Source: Brevibacillus invocatus
GTDB taxonomy: Bacteria > Bacillota > Bacilli > Brevibacillales > Brevibacillaceae
DNA: 64,000 bases
Assembly (NCBI RefSeq): GCF_003710915.1
Contig: NZ_RHHR01000009.1
Span: forward strand, 186,001 to 250,000
Direction of reading: 5' to 3'
This document shows, piece after piece, positions 63,071 through 64,000 of this stretch (position 1 is the stretch's first letter; every line of letters starts with the position of its first letter). The notes beneath the pieces are model-generated. The model ran no database searches. It was not told where the DNA came from and worked only from the letters and a program-made list of their open reading frames with translations. Position numbers and translations under genes: made by a program.

Positions 63071-64000
63071 GACGATTCATCCTTTCCTCGGCGGCGAATG
63101 AAAAGCCGTTGTCCTGATAAGAGGTGTGGTACTTCTTGTTGTTGCGATAATACATGAGATCCTCCATCCCAAATCCGCCCATCAGGTTCAGCTTTTCGAT
63201 ACCGCTTTTTCGATCCTCGTGGATGCATCCTTGCTTGTAGGATCGATTTCCCTCGTCCAGATGAAGAACGAACTGGACGAAGTCGTTGCTGGTGTCAGCA
63301 AACAGGTATTTTTCCTCGTATCTGTGCTTTTGCAGGAAATGAAAAACTTCGATGTGGACCGCTGCCCGCTCTTCCAAAGCAAAAGCAAGGTCGCGGAACA
63401 GATCGTCGCGCGTCAGCACAGCGCGATTTTCATACGCCGCCGCTACATTGGCCCTCGCCAGCAAATCGGCGTCAAACGGAAGCGCAAAGGCCGGTCGAGG
63501 CAGGATCTCCGTACGACAAAACCGGCAGAGCCGCTCGATCAATCCAGCTACTCCGTTGTACAGCTGGAGCGAATCCGTGCCAATGTACCGGGACTCCAGA
63601 TAAAAGTCTGCCCCGCGCTGTGTCTCCATCGCCCCAATCGCCTCACGCACCAGTGATCCGTAATAGTCCTCGATGTTCTTGCCCAGATAATCGGCTGCTT
63701 CCCGAATGCTTCGCTGTGCATGCTCACGCAGCTGCTTTTGCAGCTCCTCCAGCTGCTCGATCTGACGCCCGATCTGGCGATGAATCTCTCCTACCTGTCT
63801 CTCCCGCTCCTGCAGGATGCGCAGGATGATTTCCCCCTCCAGAATTTCCAGCTTCTTGCCGTAAAGCAGGTCAAAGAGGTGCCGGACAAAAGCTCTGACT
63901 CGCTCCTTGTCTCGGGTGAAAAGACCGCCCACTCGAATCTCCTGGCGGTCTACGCGTTGTTGATAGATTTCCTCCAGCTCTGCTCGGGCAAGCTCCAATT
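63051..64000 (-). CDS. Coiled-coil protein of the GTPase-associated operon (5' end outside window)
   Basis: At least 316 residues; the true start lies right of the window. A charged, Gln/Glu/Arg-rich heptad region (about 55-110: ILQERERQVGEIHRQIGRQI) predicts a long coiled coil. The rest is helical and acidic, with CRFCRTEI as the only Cys pair seen, and ends RHETKKD. No TM seen in the visible part. Its frame overlaps the vWA gene start, so it is the upstream member of the operon. No family recognised. Confidence 0.75.
   Translation of the reverse strand, partial: LELARAELEEIYQQRVDRQEIRVGGLFTRDKERVRAFVRHLFDLLYGKKLEILEGEIILRILQERERQVGEIHRQIGRQIEQLEELQKQLREHAQRSIREAADYLGKNIEDYYGSLVREAIGAMETQRGADFYLESRYIGTDSLQLYNGVAGLIERLCRFCRTEILPRPAFALPFDADLLARANVAAAYENRAVLTRDDLFRDLAFALEERAAVHIEVFHFLQKHRYEEKYLFADTSNDFVQFVLHLDEGNRSYKQGCIHEDRKSGIEKLNLMGGFGMEDLMYYRNNKKYHTSYQDNGFSFAAEERMNRHETKKD

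Noticed and set aside
1..64000. CRISPR arrays, tRNA or rRNA genes, IS elements, prophage genes
   Set aside because: Looked for; no regularly spaced repeats, cloverleaf or rRNA sequence, transposase or phage structural motifs were seen.

Overview
The window looks like chromosome of a moderate-GC endospore-forming Firmicute, most likely Brevibacillus or a close Paenibacillaceae relative. This is inferred from strong AGGAGG ribosome binding sites, many TTG/GTG starts, Bacillus-type sigma-A promoters, CcpA cre sites, an S-box (SAM-I) riboswitch, Fur boxes and a Bacillus-like gene set (cshA, metQNI, yclNOPQ, yxcD). I see no rRNA, tRNA, CRISPR array, insertion sequence or prophage.

Layout. 1-616: 5' part of a mannitol PTS gene (minus) behind a promoter with a cre site. 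820-4200: DEAD-box helicase cshA and a sequence-divergent formate-THF ligase. 4354-12049: seven-gene catabolic operon (minus): tartrate/D-malate dehydrogenase-like enzyme, aldehyde dehydrogenase, SDR, three TRAP transporter genes and a GlcD-like flavoenzyme. It starts at a sigma-54 promoter with an upstream palindrome. 12322-15926: two overlapping sigma-54 activator genes. 16186-18051: acetaldehyde-type dehydrogenase plus DUF779, behind a second sigma-54 promoter, two activator-site-like repeats and a perfect cre. 18129-20168: second DEAD-box helicase and a methyltransferase. 20312-23228: VanRS-like two-component system. 23311-24945: HPr, then the wreck of a LevR-type PTS regulator fused by deletion to the 3' end of a GH4 phospho-beta-glucosidase. 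25079-27118: another two-component system. 27280-30602: aas and lplT, lysophospholipid salvage. 30693-36749: metallophosphoesterase remnant, recQ, fumC, MgtC-like protein, MATE pump.

36910-43472: one minus-strand operon with a PotABCD-like ABC importer, a nucleoside hydrolase and adenine deaminase, probably purine uptake and salvage. 44255-47132: S-box-controlled metQNI. 47206-48003: second glcD-like gene that has lost about 190 internal codons in frame. 48122-48870: small membrane protein and YxcD. 48973-56242: two Fur-box-preceded iron systems, FbpABC-like and YclNOPQ-like. 56457-57203: repeat-rich lipoprotein. 57409-64000: five-gene operon of a GTPase-associated system (GAP1-like protein, zinc-ribbon GTPase, beta-rich protein, vWA membrane protein, coiled-coil protein cut by the window end).

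Two themes stand out. First, carbon catabolic loci combine sigma-54 activation with cre-like sites. Second, three independent gene remnants (LevR/GH4 fusion, metallophosphoesterase, GlcD paralogue) arose by internal deletion and not by transposon insertion. The least understood block is the GTPase-associated operon at the right end.
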